A stretch of DNA of 5,531 nucleotides, taken from positions 1 to 5,531 of the forward strand of contig URZN01000104.1 of the NCBI GenBank assembly GCA_900552345.1, written 5' to 3'. Below are positions 5,126-5,531 of the stretch, one piece after another; positions within the stretch are counted from its first letter, which is position 1; every line of letters begins with the position of its first letter. Made by a program: the position numbers and the translations under genes. This DNA is from an uncultured Collinsella sp. Its GTDB lineage: Bacteria; Actinomycetota; Coriobacteriia; Coriobacteriales; Coriobacteriaceae. The notes under the pieces were generated by a model. The model was not told the DNA's origin. It was given only the letters and a program-made list of their open reading frames with translations, and searched no databases.

Positions 5126-5489
5126 CTAGAAGCGATTGCCGCGGAAGCCGCCACCGTTGCGGCCGCCACGGTCGCCACCGCGACCGCCACGGTCGTTACC
5201 ACGGTTGCCGCCAAAGCCACCACGGTTGCCGCCGCGGTCGCCATAGCCACCACGGTTGCCGCCAAAGCCGCCGCGACCGCCACGGTCGCCGCCACGGTCA
5301 CCAAAGCCGCCGCGGCCGCCGCGATCGCCACCGCGACCGCCACGGTCGCCGCCACGGCCACCGCGATCGTCACGGCCGCCGCGAGGACCGCGGTCCTCGT
5401 CCAGGCCCATGGCGACGAGCGGAGCGATAACCTTATCGAGAGCGGCCATCAGCTCGGTGGCCTCCTCGTAAGAAAGCTCGGGCAGGAGC
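5126..5489 (-). CDS. C-terminal part of an RGG-rich, probably RNA-associated protein
   Basis: The visible 120 residues start mid-protein with LLPELSYEEATELMAALDKV and end in RGNRF-stop. The first 32 form an acidic, probably helical segment. Residues 33-120 are a low-complexity tail with 16 RGG triplets separated by D, N, F or Y. Such RGG tails bind RNA without sequence specificity and are found on bacterial DEAD-box helicases and other RNA-binding proteins, so an RNA helicase is one candidate. No helicase motif is inside the window, so the name stays open. The gene is cut at its 5' side because genomic sequence stops at 5489. An apparent start ATG in frame further out is adapter sequence. It converges with pdxT. 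Confidence 0.8.
5129..5392 (-). repeat. Coding low-complexity repeat (RGG tail)
   Basis: About 88 codons are built from variants of GAC-CGT-GGC-GGT-CGC-GGT-GGC, giving DRGGRGG-type units with FGGN, YGD and GGN spacers. At the DNA level this is an imperfect tandem repeat with 9- and 12-base steps, prone to slippage and to misassembly from short reads. The open frame on the plus strand and the long Ala/Val frame on the minus strand over this stretch are by-products of the composition. Confidence 0.8.
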
Positions 5490-5531
5490 CTGTCTCTTAT
5501 ACACATCTGACGCTGCCGACGATCTTACGCG
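5490..5531. other. Illumina Nextera adapter contamination at the contig end
   Basis: Bases 5490-5508 are CTGTCTCTTATACACATCT, the 19-bp Tn5 mosaic end used in Nextera libraries. Bases 5509-5522, GACGCTGCCGACGA, are the rest of the read 1 transposase adapter. TCTTACGC (5523-5530) fits the eight-base i5 slot; its reverse complement GCGTAAGA is the index I recall as S517/N517. The final G is the first base expected of the following P5 segment. This is synthetic sequence, not part of the organism. In the minus frame it is translated as MCIRDR, a known artefact signature in protein databases. Confidence 0.98.

Noticed and set aside
5098..5373. Minus-strand frame encoding an Ala/Val-rich hydrophobic protein that could look like a membrane segment
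   Set aside because: It is a frame-shifted reading of the RGG repeat and runs through hairpin D. The composition explains it.
5126..5506. Complete 126-residue RGG protein starting MCIRDR
   Set aside because: The start and first residues are Nextera adapter. The genuine gene continues beyond the contig end.

Overview
The window looks like part of a draft genome of a GC-rich Gram-positive bacterium, most likely a gut member of the Coriobacteriia such as Collinsella. This placement is an inference. It rests on GC-rich codon use in the core genes, a PdxR-pdxS-pdxT vitamin B6 locus, and a DUF559-like protein whose layout (short N-terminal block, 'SP.L...L..CG' block, C-terminal nuclease-like fold) I associate with families expanded in that class. 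No rRNA or other marker gene is present to confirm it.

Layout from left to right. Bases 1-33 are the last ten codons of an unidentified plus-strand gene, followed by a strong intrinsic terminator (69-98). Next is a 123-bp element with terminal inverted repeats (163-285), then a minus-strand gene for a DUF559-like protein of unknown function (274-1401). Its upstream region (1402-1586) holds a second, unrelated inverted repeat next to a run of nine T. A second copy of the 121-bp repeat follows at 1587-1707, in the same orientation and about 82% identical. Both minus-strand genes that run into a right repeat end (the DUF559-like gene and pdxR) take their stop codon from it and end in the same residues, LSE-stop. 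The repeat tip TAAGTGAGTAG carries stop codons in all three reading frames.

The centre is a complete pyridoxal 5'-phosphate (PLP) locus. pdxR, a MocR/GntR-type PLP-sensing regulator (minus, 1696-3135), is divergent from pdxS (3281-4171) and pdxT (4192-4779). PdxT releases ammonia from glutamine. PdxS uses it with ribose 5-phosphate and glyceraldehyde 3-phosphate to make PLP. PdxR probably senses PLP and controls the pair from a 145-bp spacer that contains a roughly 34-bp imperfect tandem repeat.

Downstream, 4780-5125 has no gene but contains four separate long hairpins in about 320 bp, between the converging pdxT and a minus-strand gene. That gene (5126-5489) is the C-terminal part of a protein with an Arg-Gly-Gly tail. 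The last 42 bases (5490-5531) are not genomic. They are an Illumina Nextera transposase adapter with an i5 index, so the contig truly ends at 5489 and the last gene is cut there.

The metabolic core is ordinary. The points most worth following up are the three-frame-stop repeat family bounding a one-gene cassette, the cluster of perfect palindromes, and the adapter contamination.
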